Assembly: GCA_945870455.1 (NCBI GenBank)
Contig: CAMBSL010000034.1
Location: 1-34,218, forward strand
Origin: Pirellula staleyi DSM 6068
GTDB lineage: Bacteria > Planctomycetota > Planctomycetia > Pirellulales > Pirellulaceae
DNA: 34,218 nucleotides
Direction: 5' to 3'
In this document: positions 24,426 through 32,320 of the stretch, one piece after another
How positions within the stretch are numbered: the stretch's first letter is position 1
How the letters are laid out: the number at the start of each line of letters is the position of its first letter
Notes under the pieces: generated by a model
What the model was told of the DNA's origin: nothing
Seen by the model: only the letters and a program-made list of their open reading frames with translations
Databases searched by the model: none
Program-made: the position numbers and the translations under genes

Positions 24426-25277
24426 TCACTCGACTCGCATCCCCACGCCGCGCCAGAGAAGATCAAGATCGGCCTTGGACCAAATTTCCAAGCCCACGGC
24501 GGGGTCGCCCACGATAAAGTAGCCGTCGGTGGTTCGTCCCAAAATAACTACCGAATGCCCCATGCCAGGAATCCACCCCCACTGTTCGACGAATCGGCGA
24601 TCTTCGACACCAAACGGCAACCCCACCGACACCAGGACGGGCCAGTCGTCGTCGGAAATCAAACGGGTCAAGCCGCCGTCGAGCAGCACGACTCTGCGGT
24701 CATGCCGATTCGCAATCAATTTGATACCGCGATAGAGACCGAGCGTCGGAGTGCCGGCGTAGTCGGTCAAACAGAGTGGGATCATTTCCGCTTCGTTCAC
24801 CTCGATGCCTTCGCCGCGAAAAAGTGTTGCCGCCGCCGCGGGGCTGCAGGTCGCCCAAGACGTTTGCTTGGCCACCCCTTCGCTCCATAGATTCCCGCCA
24901 GGCGGGGGCGGACGCAAGCCGATGGATAGGAGGGGCCACAGGATCGCGACAACCGAACCGATCGACAGCAAAACCGCGAGTGTCGCGCGTCGCCACTGGG
25001 GCGTTTTTGGCAACCGCCACGCCCAACCCGCCGCCATCGCCGCAAAAATGGCGCTCAAGTTGGAGTAGATGATTGCGGCGGAGACCGGGATCAACCGCGC
25101 CCAAAACAATTGACCGGAGCCGTAGAGCAAAAACATGATCATGCCGAATGCCGAGACCGCCAATCCGAGCATGGTCCATTGGCCGGTGTCAGAATACAGG
25201 CGTGTCGCCACGATCACCGCAGCCAACGCAGCGAGGATGGACATGACCGCGATAGCAATCCATAAATCGATGCCCAT
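24426..25277 (-). CDS. Membrane-anchored C39-like cysteine peptidase
   Basis: This 283-residue protein has four N-terminal membrane helices (about 5-25, 35-55, 60-86 and 97-120), then a C39-type papain-fold domain. The catalytic set is visible: Gln138 (oxyanion hole) and Cys144 in KQTSWATCSPAAAATL, His241 in GMGHSVVILG, and Asp258 in FIVGDPAVG. C39 domains usually process leader peptides of bacteriocins and are fused to ABC transporters. Here there is no ABC domain, and no small leader-peptide gene was seen nearby. The Ser after the Cys (CSP rather than CGP) is a variation. The gene is richer in G and C than its neighbours. It converges on the glycan operon and is divergent from msrA. Confidence 0.8.
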   Translation of the reverse strand: MGIDLWIAIAVMSILAALAAVIVATRLYSDTGQWTMLGLAVSAFGMIMFLLYGSGQLFWARLIPVSAAIIYSNLSAIFAAMAAGWAWRLPKTPQWRRATLAVLLSIGSVVAILWPLLSIGLRPPPPGGNLWSEGVAKQTSWATCSPAAAATLFRGEGIEVNEAEMIPLCLTDYAGTPTLGLYRGIKLIANRHDRRVVLLDGGLTRLISDDDWPVLVSVGLPFGVEDRRFVEQWGWIPGMGHSVVILGRTTDGYFIVGDPAVGLEIWSKADLDLLWRGVGMRVE

Positions 25278-25524
25278 GATTTTCCTGGGTAATAGTTTGG
25301 CGGTGACAGATTAAATGGTTCAGTCAAGTCAGCCACTCTACCATAACGGAGAAAATCGGGTGAGCGGCCCGGCAAGCCGCCTTACACTCTCGCGTGAAAT
25401 TTCTGGTGAACATCGACGAACCGTTCGTTGCCGCGAACGAAACCGGTCGCCAAGAACTCGGCATTCGAGTAAGATGTTTTGAGTTCGTGTGACAAACCAA
25501 AGTGCTAACTATGAATCTTCGTTT

Positions 25525-25529
25525 AGGAG
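25525..25529 (+). promoter_or_regulatory. Strong ribosome binding site of msrA
   Basis: AGGAG lies nine bases before the ATG at 25539 and fixes the start at the signal peptide. Most genes in this window have no such clear site, so it stands out. An ATG at 25511 is in another frame and has no such site. Confidence 0.7.
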
Positions 25530-25538
25530 TAAGACAAA

Positions 25539-26195
25539 ATGGACCTACCGACCAATTTGTGGTGGACAATCGTAGCCGGGATGGTTTTACTTGGTACAGC
25601 TTTCAGAGCACCGTACGGGAGCGCTCAGTCGCCCGATCATTCGATTGGTGGTACCAAATCAGCAACCTTAGCGGGGAACAAAGTGGAAACAGAAAAAGCA
25701 GTTTTGGCAGGTGGATGCTTCTGGGGTATGGAAGATCTATTTCGCAAGCAACCAGGTATTGTTTCAACGCGGGTTGGATACTCAGGCGGTGACGTGAAGA
25801 ATGCTACGTATCGCAATCATGGTACGCACGCGGAAGCCATCGAAGTGGTCTACGATCCGAATAAGACCGACTTCAGGAAAGTGCTAGAGTTCTTTTTTCA
25901 AATCCATGATCCAACGACAAAGAATCGTCAGGGAAACGACCGTGGAGCTTCTTACCGTTCCGCGATCTATTTCACCAACGACGAACAGAAACGCGTTGCC
26001 TTGGACACGATTGAGGACGTTAATGCATCGGGTTTGTGGCCCGGGAAAGTCGTGACGGAAGTCAAACCGGTAGGTGACTTCTGGGAAGCCGAACCGGAGC
26101 ATCAAGACTACCTAGTCCGGAACCCAGGTGGATATACCTGCCACTTCCCTCGCAAAGACTGGGTATTACCTAAGCGAGCCACCACAAGTAAATAA
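25539..26195 (+). CDS. msrA: Peptide methionine (S)-S-oxide reductase
   Basis: MsrA reduces methionine-S-sulfoxide in proteins, using a Cys sulfenic acid chemistry regenerated by thioredoxin. The active site GGC60FWGMED is intact, followed by [28 protein letters not shown] and [14 protein letters not shown], which are conserved family blocks. A further Cys near 201 (YTCHFP) could serve as resolving residue. Residues 1-30 look like a signal or anchor ([15 protein letters not shown]), so this form probably works outside the cytoplasm on oxidised envelope proteins. The length of 218 residues is normal with the extension. No msrB follows. Confidence 0.96.
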   Translation: MDLPTNLWWTIVAGMVLLGTAFRAPYGSAQSPDHSIGGTKSATLAGNKVETEKAVLAGGCFWGMEDLFRKQPGIVSTRVGYSGGDVKNATYRNHGTHAEAIEVVYDPNKTDFRKVLEFFFQIHDPTTKNRQGNDRGASYRSAIYFTNDEQKRVALDTIEDVNASGLWPGKVVTEVKPVGDFWEAEPEHQDYLVRNPGGYTCHFPRKDWVLPKRATTSK

Positions 26196-26238
26196 CTTGT
26201 GAACCCATGTTTTTTAACAGCGAGTCTACCTATCAGCC

Positions 26239-26262
26239 GCCGGGCACAAGCACCCGGCTTTT
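26239..26262 (+). terminator. Intrinsic terminator after msrA
   Basis: GCCGGG-CACAAGCA-CCCGGC is followed by TTTTC on the plus strand, 44 bases after the msrA stop codon. The stem is short but GC-rich. The next gene converges from the right, so it fits as the end of the msrA transcript. Confidence 0.65.
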
Positions 26263-26310
26263 CGTAAACCGTACGATAGCGCTTTCCGACTGATTCGAAA
26301 GTTGGCTTAC

Positions 26311-26964
26311 TCACGGTTCGGAATGGAAATCCCTCAGGCAATTGAAGAGTGTTGCGATAGCATGTTGCTCTGAATCCGTGTTTTCCAGGTTGCGCCAGGG
26401 CGATTTGGATTCAGGAAAGGCGACGAACAAGACCAAGATCGGCCAAAGCATATTGTGCCCTTGCAGGGTACGAGAGCAGAGCCATTCCTTGAACCCGTCC
26501 AGGAATTCGAATCCTGTCCCCATATCGAAACCTTGGATGCAGGACGCGACGGAATCGTAGGTGACCTGTCTTAGGAACATGCCAGGGCGAGCTTGAAGAT
26601 CCGAAAGCAGCTCTGGAAACGGCAACTGTACCGGACGCAACGGATTGGATTCACCTGTATTGTAATGGTTGACAATTCGATTTTGTGCCCAAGACGCCAA
26701 TTCACCGTTGCGCAAATCAAGTCTTCCCAGAACAACTTCATCTGAACTAGGAGCCAATACTGCGTTGCGATGGTTCGATTTGTAGTGAGTGTGATCCGTA
26801 TCGTAATCCGCAAGATGGTTCTGATCGGCCTGTGCCTGCTTGACCAATTCAGATGCTAGGTTTCGCAGACCATCGGGTGTCCCATAAATGTTAATCTTGT
26901 AGCGACCGTCATCCTCGGTTCTTACAAAGGCAAGCAGAACGGACTCATCTTTTTGAGAATTCAT
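26311..26964 (-). CDS. Unrecognised two-part protein, possibly immunity-like
   Basis: This 217-residue soluble protein has no signal peptide and no membrane helix. The first part (about 1-110) begins VLLAFVRTEDDGRYKINIYG, with TPDGLRNLASELVKQA, resembling small Imm32-like immunity proteins in which a strand is followed by GLRxLAxLL. The second part (about 125-210) contains RPGMFLRQVTYDSVASCIQG, FLDGFKEWLCSRTLQGHN and WPILVLFVAFP. This is similar to a widespread bacterial family of unknown function with PGMYLG....L..F..GY....GF.EWL...N..W. These likenesses are from memory and weak. No toxin gene is adjacent. Transcription is isolated, with a repeat-rich region upstream. Confidence 0.65.
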   Translation of the reverse strand: MNSQKDESVLLAFVRTEDDGRYKINIYGTPDGLRNLASELVKQAQADQNHLADYDTDHTHYKSNHRNAVLAPSSDEVVLGRLDLRNGELASWAQNRIVNHYNTGESNPLRPVQLPFPELLSDLQARPGMFLRQVTYDSVASCIQGFDMGTGFEFLDGFKEWLCSRTLQGHNMLWPILVLFVAFPESKSPWRNLENTDSEQHAIATLFNCLRDFHSEP

Positions 26965-27028
26965 GTTTCCTCACTTTTGATTCTTGGCGTTCGGAAGGCG
27001 ATCGGCGGAATGAAAAGTACCGTAGGCT

Positions 27029-27072
27029 GGGACCATTGTCCCGGCCAATTGCTTGTTCGGGACAATGGTCCC
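27029..27072. repeat. Perfect 15-bp inverted repeat
   Basis: GGGACCATTGTCCCG (27029-27043) and CGGGACAATGGTCCC (27058-27072) are exact reverse complements with a 14-base spacer. Flanking CGTAGG and CTACG extend the pairing loosely. There is no U-tract. It has the form of a dispersed palindromic repeat. Confidence 0.9.
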
Positions 27073-27200
27073 AAACTACGTCTGGTAGATCTCAGCCTGC
27101 CTCTCGCCTAAGTGGACGACCGGATCCCAAAGGCCCAAACCTTTGTAAAGCATCTTCGGCGACGACGAGATACGCCGTCCTCAAGCTCACCATCGAATTT

Positions 27201-27233
27201 AAAAAAGGGACAGGTCAACCTGTCCCCGTTTTC
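27201..27233. terminator. Palindrome with A-tract and T-rich flank, possible bidirectional terminator
   Basis: GGGACAGGT-CA-ACCTGTCCC (27207-27226) is preceded by AAAAAA and followed by CGTTTTCTT. On either strand a stem is followed by a U-rich stretch, so it could terminate in both directions. The GGGACAGGT/ACCTGTCCC stem resembles REP-type palindromes associated with REP-associated transposases, but no such gene is here. Confidence 0.6.
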
Positions 27234-27256
27234 TTACCCGACATCGCCAATTGTGA

Positions 27257-27457
27257 ACCCGTGACCGTTGTCTTGATGTCACTTATTTCCCGACCATCTA
27301 CGTATTGGACGCACAAGCTGTTATTCGTTTCAAAGATCTGCGCGGCGATAAACTCGAGGAAGCCGTCAATGAACTCCTTGGTGAACTGGAATCGGCGAAA
27401 TACGTAGGCAGTCGCCAGCGCCGACCCTTGCTAAAAGCGGGCTTGCCCCGCTTTTAG
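27257..27457 (+). pseudogene. C-terminal remnant of a thioredoxin-fold protein
   Basis: After a TGA at 27254-27256 this frame is open for 66 codons to TAG at 27455. It encodes DVTYFPTIYVLDAQAVIRFK followed by DLRGDKLEEAVNELLGELE. That is the cis-Pro loop, last strands and last helix of a TlpA/thioredoxin-like domain (compare FPTIYVLD.GVIRYK..RG..L..AV..LL). The CxxC active site and the first two thirds of the domain are missing, there is no start codon, and a palindrome (27207-27226) lies shortly before the break. The stop lies inside the next palindrome. It is a decayed fragment rather than a gene. Confidence 0.75.
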
Positions 27458-27460
27458 CAA
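27428..27460. repeat. Perfect 14-bp inverted repeat
   Basis: TTGCTAAAAGCGGG (27428-27441), a 5-base loop CTTGC, and CCCGCTTTTAGCAA (27447-27460). The stem is exact. The stop codon of the thioredoxin remnant falls within the right arm, so the element appears to have inserted into or truncated that coding sequence. Confidence 0.9.
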
Positions 27461-27494
27461 TGCTTGGCGCGTTATTGTGTAGTCTGTGATTTGA

Positions 27495-27551
27495 CAACCC
27501 GTGCCCGTAAGCGAGGTGGCGACTGCAATTGCTCGCTTACGCCTCGGGTTG
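27495..27551. repeat. Imperfect 20-bp inverted repeat
   Basis: CAACCCGTGCCCGTAAGCGA (27495-27514) pairs with TCGCTTACGCCTCGGGTTG (27533-27551) over both ends, with a small internal mismatch and an 18-base spacer. The CAACCCGAGGCGTAAGCGA form is familiar to me as a repeat in planctomycete genomes; this is memory, not a search. Confidence 0.8.
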
Positions 27552-27701
27552 CCGTAGCGACGATGATAAATTCACGCCCTAAATGGCAGACGACAGTCAT
27601 TACCCCGCTTCCTGCATTTCCCTCGGATTCCAACTATGCTAAATTGGATGTGACAAAGTCAGTTCCCACCTCACCCGCCTGCTACAGGTCCCCCCGTTCC
27701 T

Positions 27702-30700
27702 ATGTCCCTCCGCAAACTAGTCTTCTTGGTTGCGCACTCTGCAATTCTTTTTTGGTTTGCTTCCTGTGCAAAATCGCAAGAACCCACGTTTGAACGGCAT
27801 ATTCGTCCGATATTGAGGCAATATTGCTTCGATTGCCATGGAGCGACGGACAAAAAGGAGGGCAATCTAGACCTCAGACTTGTCCGGTATATGAAACTTG
27901 GTGGGGATTCCGGTACTGCGATCAATTCCGAGAAACCAACCGACAGCCTTTTGATTCAGCGAGTCATCAGCGGCGAAATGCCCCCGGGCGAAGCACACCT
28001 GCCCGCAGAACAACTTGAGACACTGAAAAAGTGGATCGAGGCAGGTGCGAAGACGGATCGCCCCGAACCGGAGCAGATCGGACCAGGTGTTCCAATCACC
28101 GCAGAAGATCGGGATTACTGGGCGTTTCGACCTATCGTTCGCCCCTTAGTCCCCGAGGTTGGCAACAAGGCAGAAGACCGCATTCGGACCCCCATCGATG
28201 CCTTGCTGAAACAGGCGATGCCCTCGGGAGTATCCTTTTCCGTAGATGCGGATCGCGAGACGTTGATTCGCCGCGCCTATTTTGATTTGATCGGTCTGCC
28301 CCCCAGCTTGCACGACATGGAGCGATGGAGCAAATCGTCTTACGAAAACTGGTTTGGGCAAATGATCGATACGTTGCTCGAATCTCCTCAGTACGGCGAG
28401 CGTTGGTCGAGGCATTGGCTCGATGTGGCTGGCTATGCCGATTCGGAAGGGCAGACTACCGCAGACGCCGTTCGGCCTTGGGCATGGAAATATCGCGATT
28501 ATGTGATTCGGTCTCTAAACTCAAATAAGCTAATCGACTGCTTCATCGTCGAGCAGTTAGCCGGTGACGAACTTGCAGGTACACGCAATGGAGATTGGAC
28601 ATCGGAGCAAATTGAATTGCTGACCGCGACCGGATTTCTCACGATGGCTGCTGACGGTACGGGAGCAGGCGACAACAGCCCAGAAGCTCGCAATAAAGTT
28701 ATCGCGGACACACTGAAGATTGTCAGTTCGTCTCTGCTAGGCGTCAGTGTCGGGTGCGCTCAGTGCCATGACCATCGATACGATCCGATTTCACAAGTGG
28801 ACTACTTTGCGATGCGAGCCGTCTTTGAGCCTGCCTTCGATTGGCAACAGTGGCGAGTGCCAGACGCTCGCCGGATTTCCCTCTACACAAATGCGAACCG
28901 CGAGCAAGCCGCCGCGATCGAACAAGAAGCCCAAAAGATCGCAGAAGAGCGGGCCGCAAAACAAAAGCTCTACATGGCCGAAGCCCTTGACAAGGAACTG
29001 CTCAAGTACGACGAGCCGCTCAAGACCGAACTGCGCTCCGCATACGAAAAGCCGGAAAAGGAACGCTCCGAAGAGCAAGCGATGCTTCTCAAAAAGAACC
29101 CGAGCGTCAACATCACACCCGGCGTCCTATATCAGTATCTTCCGAAAGCTGCTGAAGAACTCAAAACGTTTGACGCGAAGATTGCAGAAACGCGAGCTCG
29201 CAAGCCCGTCGAAGAATTCATTCGAGCTATGACAGAGCTCCCGGATCGAGTTCCGGATACGCTGCTGTTTCATCGCGGCGACCATCAACAGCCCAAGCAA
29301 AAAGTCCTTCCCGCCGACTTGACGATCGCTGCCGACGAAGGAGCTTTGCCTTTGATACCTGAGCGGGCATCCAACTTAAAGACCAGCGGACGACGATTAG
29401 CTTATGCGCGTTGGCTGACGAGCGGCAAGCACCCGTTGGTAGCCCGTGTCCTGGTCAACCGAGTTTGGCTGCATCACTTTGGCCAAGCGATTGTGCCTAC
29501 CCCGTCCGAGTTTGGCAAGCTTGGAATGCCCCCGAGCAACCCCGCACTCTTGGACTGGCTTGCCGACGAATTTACACGAAGCGGCTGGGATCTGAAACAA
29601 CTTCATCGGACGATCATGAAGTCCACAGCTTGGCGACAGAGTGCGGTCCGCGATGAAGCGAAATCGGCGATCGACGCGGAGAACGCATTCTATTGGCGCA
29701 AATCGATTCAACGATTGGACGCTGAGGTCATTCGAGACCGAATGTTGGTTGCGTCAGGAACACTGGAGCCGAATCTATTCGGTCCACCGATCGCAATCAA
29801 GGCGGACGACGCTGGACAGATCATCGTCGATGGTCAACAAAAACGACGCAGCCTCTATCTCCAAGCGCGACGATCGCAACCCGTGGCAATGCTCCAAAGT
29901 TTTGATGCTCCCGTCATGGACGTGAATTGCGAGCGTCGACCCGTTTCCACGGTTGCGACTCAATCCTTGATCTTGATGAACGGCGAGTTTGCGTGGCAAC
30001 AAGCGGAGTTGCTGGCGGCGCGCGCCATGCGTGAAGCGGTGCCGCTAACTGCCAAGAAATTTTCCAATCTGCCCCAGATGCCTACTCCGCTCACACCTGA
30101 GTGGCGATATGGTTATGGTGCATTCGATGAGCAATCGCAGCGCGTCACTGGCTTTACCGATTTGCCCCACTGGACAGGAACCGAATGGCAAGGGGGCGAC
30201 CAAAGACCCGATCCGACGCTAGGCTGGGTCATCGCCAATCAACACGGTGGGCACACTGGGGCTCGCTTCGCATCAATTCGCCGATGGACGTCGCCGAGCA
30301 GTAGCCGCATCCGCATCGATGGCTCGCTTCAACACGGATCACCCAACGGCGACGGAGTCCGTGGGAGAATTGTTTCGGATCGACGAGGACTTTTAGGACA
30401 ATGGAAAGTGCTCAACAACAAGGCCGAAGCCAAGATCGATGAGTTCGACGTGGAGGCAGGTGAGTCGATCGACTTTGTCGCGGACTGCATCGCTAACGAG
30501 AACTCCGATTCGTTCACTTGGACGACCAAGATTGCATTCTCGGTTACAGAAGGAATCCCGCAAGCACGCGTGCGCGATAGCGTGGCTGAATTTCATGGCC
30601 CCTTTGCTGCAGACAGCTTCGACGAGCTCCCCTCGCAATTGCATATTGCTTGGCGTATTGCTTATTGCCGTCCGCCAACTCAAGCCGAGTTCCAGCTTGC

Positions 30701-30842
30701 GATGGCACATGTGGCCGAACAACTTCGAGCCATCCAGAAAGACCCTCGCGGCATTGCCACTGGCTCGAACATAACGAAACAAGTGTTGGTCAATTATTGC
30801 CATGCTTTACTAAACTCAAGCGAATTCGTTTACGTCGATTAG
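27702..30842 (+). CDS. PSCyt1-DUF1549-DUF1553 planctomycete protein
   Basis: This 1046-residue exported protein has an N-terminal hydrophobic signal (about 5-25, possibly a lipoprotein Cys22). A PSCyt1 cytochrome-c-like domain (about 28-125) carries the haem motif C42FDCH and GEMPPGEAHLP as the distal Met region. DUF1549 (about 165-375) holds IDALLKQ, RRAYFDLIGLPP, SPQYGERWSRHWLDVAGYAD and CAQCHDHRYDPI. A helical linker follows (about 395-530), then DUF1553 (from about 560: RRLAYARWLTSGKHPLVARV). DUF1553 is interrupted at about 785-960 by a Gly/Trp-rich beta segment. Such proteins are usually paired with DUF1501 proteins, as here, and are thought to take part in polysaccharide use, although the reaction is unproven. 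The stop TAG overlaps the next gene's ribosome binding site. Confidence 0.95.
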   Translation: MSLRKLVFLVAHSAILFWFASCAKSQEPTFERHIRPILRQYCFDCHGATDKKEGNLDLRLVRYMKLGGDSGTAINSEKPTDSLLIQRVISGEMPPGEAHLPAEQLETLKKWIEAGAKTDRPEPEQIGPGVPITAEDRDYWAFRPIVRPLVPEVGNKAEDRIRTPIDALLKQAMPSGVSFSVDADRETLIRRAYFDLIGLPPSLHDMERWSKSSYENWFGQMIDTLLESPQYGERWSRHWLDVAGYADSEGQTTADAVRPWAWKYRDYVIRSLNSNKLIDCFIVEQLAGDELAGTRNGDWTSEQIELLTATGFLTMAADGTGAGDNSPEARNKVIADTLKIVSSSLLGVSVGCAQCHDHRYDPISQVDYFAMRAVFEPAFDWQQWRVPDARRISLYTNANREQAAAIEQEAQKIAEERAAKQKLYMAEALDKELLKYDEPLKTELRSAYEKPEKERSEEQAMLLKKNPSVNITPGVLYQYLPKAAEELKTFDAKIAETRARKPVEEFIRAMTELPDRVPDTLLFHRGDHQQPKQKVLPADLTIAADEGALPLIPERASNLKTSGRRLAYARWLTSGKHPLVARVLVNRVWLHHFGQAIVPTPSEFGKLGMPPSNPALLDWLADEFTRSGWDLKQLHRTIMKSTAWRQSAVRDEAKSAIDAENAFYWRKSIQRLDAEVIRDRMLVASGTLEPNLFGPPIAIKADDAGQIIVDGQQKRRSLYLQARRSQPVAMLQSFDAPVMDVNCERRPVSTVATQSLILMNGEFAWQQAELLAARAMREAVPLTAKKFSNLPQMPTPLTPEWRYGYGAFDEQSQRVTGFTDLPHWTGTEWQGGDQRPDPTLGWVIANQHGGHTGARFASIRRWTSPSSSRIRIDGSLQHGSPNGDGVRGRIVSDRRGLLGQWKVLNNKAEAKIDEFDVEAGESIDFVADCIANENSDSFTWTTKIAFSVTEGIPQARVRDSVAEFHGPFAADSFDELPSQLHIAWRIAYCRPPTQAEFQLAMAHVAEQLRAIQKDPRGIATGSNITKQVLVNYCHALLNSSEFVYVD

Positions 30843-30852
30843 GAGTAGATCA

Positions 30853-32292
30853 ATGATGGGACTCTTTAGTCGCCGACAATTTTTGGCCGAGAACGCGATG
30901 GGGTTGGGCTCCATCGCGTTGAGTTGGCTGTTGCAGCAAGAGCAAGGTAAGCAGCCGAAAGCCATCGCGCTTGCAAAACCGCACAATGACTTGCTCCCTC
31001 GCAAGACGCATTTCGAGCCCAAGGCCAAGGCGATGATCTCCTTGTTCCAACACGGTGGTCCTTCGCACATGGACCTTACCGATCCCAAGCCAGAGTTGAC
31101 GAAGTACAGCGGTACCGACTACAAAGAGGATATTCACTTTAGTTTCGTCAACGAGGCGAGCAAGAAGCTCTTTGGAAGCCCGTTTCGATTCAAGGCTCAT
31201 GGGCAATGCGGAACCGAGCTTTCCGAACTGCTGCCGCACACTGCGGAAATCGTGGATGATATTTGCTTGATCCGAAGCATGCATACCGGTGCGAATGGAC
31301 ATGAGGTTTCGATTCGGTATTTTCACGGCGGGATACCAGGCGTTTTGGGGCGACCTACTTTGGGCTCTTGGCTCGTATATGCCTTGGGCACCGAGTCGCA
31401 AAACTTGCCTGCCTACATGGTGCTAACCGATCCAGGCGGCTTGCCAGTGGACGGTGTTACCAATTGGGCGAACGGCTTTATGCCTGCGATGTTTCAAGGG
31501 ACAGTACTGCGTCCCAAGGAGCCTCGTATTCTCAATCTCGAGCCACCGCCGCATATTCGAGGCAAATTTCAAGAACAGAATCTTGCGTTCCTTCAGGATT
31601 TGAATCGCCGGCATCTCGAGTCGCATCCAGGCGAATCGGAGTTGGAGGCACGGATCGCAAGTTACGAATTGGCTGCCCGCATGCAGACTGCTGCCGCCGA
31701 AGCGCTCGACATCGAAAAAGAAACGACCGCAACGCACCAAATGTACGGGCTGGATCATCCGGAGACCAAAGAGTATGGCACTCGTTGCTTGATTGCACGA
31801 CGTTTGGTCGAGCGCGGCGTTCGCTTTGTCCAATTGTTTCACAGCGGACAACCTTGGGACAATCACAGCGGAATCGTCAGTGGGCTCAAGTCGATATGCA
31901 AAAAGACCGACAAACCAGCAGCGGCCTTGGTCCAAGATCTCAAGCAACGCGGAATGCTCGACTCAACGATTGTGCATTGGGGAGGCGAGATCGGACGACT
32001 CCCAGTCACACAAGAACACGGTTCGCCCGAAAAAGCCGGGCGCGATCATAACGGCCAAGGCTTCAGCATTTGGATGGCCGGCGGCGGATTCAAACCCGGA
32101 ATGACTTTTGGTAAGACCGATGAGTTTGGGCACAGAGCCGTCGAAAACATTGTGACACCCAACGATTTCCAAGCGACAATCTTACATCAATTCGGACTGA
32201 AGCATGATGAAACGTTGTACATCCATAGCGGACAAGAGCAAATCATCACGAATAAACGACCGGCTCGCGTCGTCCAAGAAATCATAGCCTGA
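30853..32292 (+). CDS. DUF1501 protein with Tat signal
   Basis: This 479-residue protein opens MMGLFSRRQFLAENAMGLGS, a twin-arginine signal (SRRQFL), so it should be exported folded. DUF1501 blocks are present: SLFQHGGPSHMDLTDPKPEL, IRSMHTGANGHEV, RFVQLFHSGQPWDNH, VHWGGEIGRLP and DHNGQGFSIWMAGGG. The fold is related to alkaline phosphatase/sulfatase-like enzymes, but function is not established. AGGAG at 30841-30845 sets the start at 30853; the gap after the DUF1553 protein is ten bases. The two form the standard planctomycete pair and probably act on the same extracellular substrate. Confidence 0.95.
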   Translation: MMGLFSRRQFLAENAMGLGSIALSWLLQQEQGKQPKAIALAKPHNDLLPRKTHFEPKAKAMISLFQHGGPSHMDLTDPKPELTKYSGTDYKEDIHFSFVNEASKKLFGSPFRFKAHGQCGTELSELLPHTAEIVDDICLIRSMHTGANGHEVSIRYFHGGIPGVLGRPTLGSWLVYALGTESQNLPAYMVLTDPGGLPVDGVTNWANGFMPAMFQGTVLRPKEPRILNLEPPPHIRGKFQEQNLAFLQDLNRRHLESHPGESELEARIASYELAARMQTAAAEALDIEKETTATHQMYGLDHPETKEYGTRCLIARRLVERGVRFVQLFHSGQPWDNHSGIVSGLKSICKKTDKPAAALVQDLKQRGMLDSTIVHWGGEIGRLPVTQEHGSPEKAGRDHNGQGFSIWMAGGGFKPGMTFGKTDEFGHRAVENIVTPNDFQATILHQFGLKHDETLYIHSGQEQIITNKRPARVVQEIIA

Positions 32293-32320
32293 GTATCACC
32301 TTAACTTTACGAAAAACACC

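Larger units (their letters stand above)
26965..27701. other. Repeat-rich intergenic region with gene debris
   Basis: No intact gene is supported in these 737 bases. The region holds four separate inverted repeats (27029-27072, 27207-27226, 27428-27460 and 27495-27551) and a truncated thioredoxin-like coding fragment (27257-27457). On the minus strand a 33-codon frame in about 27100-27200 starts with ATG, but it resembles no family I know and is not called. The last 150 bases must carry the promoter of the next gene; CTGCAT (27612-27617), 17 bases, TATGCT (27635-27640) is a possible weak pair. Confidence 0.6.

Noticed and set aside
27036-27407. 123-codon plus-strand frame in the repeat region
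   Set aside because: It runs through two palindromes and is out of frame with the thioredoxin remnant, which is the only recognisable coding signal there.
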